Assembly (NCBI GenBank): GCA_045117315.1
Contig: JBGUNJ010000090.1
Location: 1-8,028, forward strand
Length of the DNA: 8,028 bases
From: CAG-791 sp045117315
GTDB taxonomy: Bacteria > Bacillota > Clostridia > Lachnospirales > Lachnospiraceae
Direction of reading: 5' to 3'
Below, piece by piece: positions 6,271 through 8,028 of the stretch. Under the pieces are notes generated by a model. That model saw only the letters and a program-made list of their open reading frames with translations, was not told the origin of the DNA and did not search any database. The stretch's first letter is position 1; every line of letters starts with the position of its first letter. The position numbers and the translations under genes were made by a program.

Positions 6271-7194
6271 ATGAATTATCAGATTAAAGATACTCTTGAA
6301 GAAGCTACTTTCGAAAAATGTCTTTCCCAGATGGGAGAGATCCCTTACGTGGTGATCCTGTCGCCTGAGGAATGGATCAGGCACAAAGATTCTTTTAATA
6401 TGGGTTTTGATATTGATCCCAATCCTGCCTCGATTTACAACACCAAAGCCGAGGTAAACTACGCCTCCATTACCGGTACCTTCTGCATTCCCAACCGTCA
6501 GAACATAGGGGGAGATTCATCGGTATTCGCCTTTGCCCTGGACGACAAGGGAGTTGTTTTTATCGACCACAGCGGAAAGGCTGACTATCTGGTAAATAAG
6601 ATAGCCTGCAGCAGAAAGTGGCGTCTGCCTTCCCTGGAGCGTTTCCTGTATGATTTTCTGGAGATGATCATTGCGGAGGACCGCATCCTCCTCGATTCTT
6701 ATGAAAAAGAGCTGAACAAGGTCGAGGCCGAGATCCTTCAGGGAAATGATGATATGAGCACATCCAGGGTCAACGACATCCGCGGCAATCTGCTCACTCT
6801 GCGTTCCCACTATGAGCAGCTGCTGGATGTCGGACAGATCCTGGAAGAAAATGAGAATCAGTTTTTCTCCGATGAAAACACCCGTTTCTTCAGGCTGTTT
6901 ACAGGCAGGATGGAGCGGCGTCAGGACATGGTCTCCAATCTCAGGGATTACACCGTTCAGGTCAGGGACCTGTACCAGACAAGGCTGGATGTAAAACAGA
7001 ACCGGATCATGACTATTCTCACCATTGTCACCACTGTTTTTATGCCGCTGACCCTGATCGTGGGCTGGTACGGCATGAACTTTCAGTATATGCCGGAACT
7101 GGATAATCCTTATGCCTATCCCATCGTCATCATCGTCAGCCTCTCTGTCGTCCTGCTCAGCCTTTTGTTCTTCCGCAAAAAGAAATGGCTGTAA
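6271..7194 (+). CDS. corA: CorA-type Mg2+/divalent cation transporter
   Basis: A 307-aa member of the CorA channel family, which forms pentamers in the inner membrane and moves Mg2+ (in some members Co2+, Ni2+ or Zn2+) down the membrane potential. The N-terminal cytoplasmic part (about 1-120) would be the alpha/beta funnel domain. A long helical segment (about 120-245, rich in E/K/R, e.g. LDSYEKELNKVEAEIL at 141-156) is the stalk. TM1 (about 247-267) ends in the family signature YGMNF (267-271), followed by an acidic periplasmic loop (MPELDN), TM2 (about 282-301) and a basic tail RKKKWL. Everything expected is present and length is usual. The start has only a weak AGGG (6256-6259) upstream, 11 bases away, and a promoter almost on top of it. 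No neighbouring gene suggests a specialised cation. Confidence 0.95.
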   Translation: MNYQIKDTLEEATFEKCLSQMGEIPYVVILSPEEWIRHKDSFNMGFDIDPNPASIYNTKAEVNYASITGTFCIPNRQNIGGDSSVFAFALDDKGVVFIDHSGKADYLVNKIACSRKWRLPSLERFLYDFLEMIIAEDRILLDSYEKELNKVEAEILQGNDDMSTSRVNDIRGNLLTLRSHYEQLLDVGQILEENENQFFSDENTRFFRLFTGRMERRQDMVSNLRDYTVQVRDLYQTRLDVKQNRIMTILTIVTTVFMPLTLIVGWYGMNFQYMPELDNPYAYPIVIIVSLSVVLLSLLFFRKKKWL

Positions 7195-7213
7195 CTGCGA
7201 AGTGTTCGCCTGC

Positions 7214-7243
7214 TTGACGAATATGCCCTCCGGGGATTATTAT
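7214..7243 (+). promoter_or_regulatory. Candidate promoter of leuS
   Basis: TTGACG (7214-7219) and TATTAT (7238-7243) each match the sigma-A consensus at five of six positions, with an 18-base spacer. Transcription would start near 7250, giving a leader of about 143 bases. Confidence 0.45.
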
Positions 7244-7249
7244 AGTGAA

Positions 7250-7393
7250 AGTTTGTTTCTGCTATATATGCTGCCGGTTCGGCCGCACAGGGCGGCAGCG
7301 GGGCTCGCGGGGGCGAATGATCCTGTTTAAGCCGTTCCAGACACCTGTATTACAACGGCTTTACATTATTGATATAAACAAAGGAGCATCAAC
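7250..7393 (+). promoter_or_regulatory. leuS leader with two inverted repeats
   Basis: GCTGCC (7270-7275) pairs with GGCAGC (7294-7299) around a GC-rich loop that can itself fold, GCCG (7273-7276) / CGGC (7280-7283). AAGCCGTT (7329-7336) pairs with AACGGCTT (7354-7361) over a 17-base loop and is followed only by TACATT, a poor terminator tail. The conserved T-box sequence around TGGNACCGCG, expected in many Firmicute leuS leaders, is not visible. No clear terminator for corA was found here or between 7195 and 7249, apart from a weak GCGAA/TTCGC hairpin at 7197-7209. Confidence 0.35.
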
Positions 7394-8028
7394 ATGAGAT
7401 ACGATTTTAAGAAAATTGAACCCAAGTGGCAGAAAAAATGGGATGACGCCGGAATTTTCAAGGCCGAAGATTTCAGTGAGAAGCCCAAGTTCTACGGACT
7501 GGTTGAGTTTCCTTATCCCAGCGGAGCCGGTATGCATGTAGGTCATATCAAGGCTTACTCCAGCATCGAAGTTATTTCCAGAAAGCGCAGGATGCAGGGT
7601 TATAACGTGCTGTTTCCCATCGGTTTCGACGCGTTCGGACTTCCTACAGAGAATTACGCGATCAAGACCAATACGCACCCCCGCATCATCACTGATAAAA
7701 ATATTGAGAAGTTCTCCACCCAGCTCAAGAGTGTCGGCTTCTCCTTTGACTGGGACCGCGTGATCGACACTTCCAGGGATGATTATTACAAGTGGACTCA
7801 GTGGATCTTCCGCAAGCTCTTTGACCACGGCCTTGTCTTCCGCGACAAGACCCTCGTCAATTATTGCCCTTCCTGTAAGGTCGTCCTGTCCAACGAGGAC
7901 AGCCAGGGCGGCAAGTGTGACATCTGCCACAGCGATGTCATCCAGCTCCCCAAGGATGTCTGGTATCTCAAGATCACCGAGTACGCGGACAAGCTGCTCA
8001 CCGGTCTGGACACTGTCGATTATCCCGA
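7394..8028 (+). CDS. leuS: Leucyl-tRNA synthetase, N-terminal part (runs off the window)
   Basis: The first 211 codons of leucine--tRNA ligase, the class I cytoplasmic enzyme that charges tRNA-Leu with leucine using ATP; the full protein is normally about 800 aa or more, so about three quarters lies beyond the right edge. Seen here: the conserved start WQKKW, the catalytic YPSGAGMHVGH segment with the HIGH-type motif HVGH (48-51), GFDAFGLPTENYAIKTNTHP (77-96), FDWDRVIDTS (118-127), and a zinc-ribbon-like pair CPSC (158-161) and CDIC (175-178). The editing domain would follow after the window edge. GFDAFGLPTEN replaces the commoner GWDAFGLPAEN. AAGGAG at 7381-7386 lies 7 bases before ATG, a strong ribosome binding site. 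No frameshift is seen in the visible part. Confidence 0.96.
   Translation, partial: MRYDFKKIEPKWQKKWDDAGIFKAEDFSEKPKFYGLVEFPYPSGAGMHVGHIKAYSSIEVISRKRRMQGYNVLFPIGFDAFGLPTENYAIKTNTHPRIITDKNIEKFSTQLKSVGFSFDWDRVIDTSRDDYYKWTQWIFRKLFDHGLVFRDKTLVNYCPSCKVVLSNEDSQGGKCDICHSDVIQLPKDVWYLKITEYADKLLTGLDTVDYP

Noticed and set aside
7361..7930. A minus-strand frame opposite the start of leuS
   Set aside because: It is antisense to the conserved HVGH region of leuS, with no ribosome binding site or recognisable protein.
1..8028. CRISPR array, insertion sequence, phage or defence module
   Set aside because: No spaced direct repeats, transposase, integrase or nuclease-like proteins are present; all genes are ordinary chromosomal families.

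Overview
The window reads as chromosomal DNA of an anaerobic Firmicute, most likely class Clostridia and probably Lachnospiraceae. This rests on several things: roughly balanced base composition, strong GGAGG-type ribosome binding sites with some GTG/TTG starts, and a stand-alone EF-G-like GTPase of a type I associate with that family. A TetR/DegV divergent pair and the lineage-typical leucyl-tRNA synthetase N-terminus agree. The family assignment is inference from protein resemblance recalled from memory; no search was run.

Layout, left to right. Bases 1-82 hold two adjacent, near-perfect hairpins that look like a REP-type intergenic element. A leader with further hairpins (83-281) precedes a sodium-coupled neurotransmitter:sodium symporter family (NSS/SNF) amino-acid transporter (282-1649). 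A 258-base spacer follows, unusually rich in inverted repeats: two small palindromes at 1721-1754 and a nested stem structure at 1785-1874. It leads into an EF-G-like translational GTPase (1908-3998) whose switch and guanine-specificity motifs differ from canonical EF-G. A strong terminator at 4135-4168, shared by two converging genes, separates it from a leftward TetR regulator (4820-4215).

The TetR gene is divergent from a DegV-family lipid-binding protein (5139-6026). Their shared intergenic region carries an 11-bp direct repeat and a good sigma-A-type promoter. DegV ends at a textbook terminator (6094-6124). A CorA-type divalent cation transporter (6271-7194) follows with its own promoter very close to its start codon. 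The window closes with the first 211 codons of leucyl-tRNA synthetase (7394-8028, running off the edge) behind a leader of about 140 bases containing GC-rich inverted repeats.

The genes are mostly single-gene transcription units rather than one operon. The only clear regulatory pairing is TetR with DegV, plausibly a fatty-acid/membrane-lipid sensing couple (inference). I see no CRISPR array, insertion sequence, tRNA, rRNA or defence system. The points most worth a second look are in the non-coding DNA (the hairpin pair at the left end, the nested structure before the EF-G-like gene, the TetR/DegV operator region) and the altered GTPase motifs of the EF-G-like protein.
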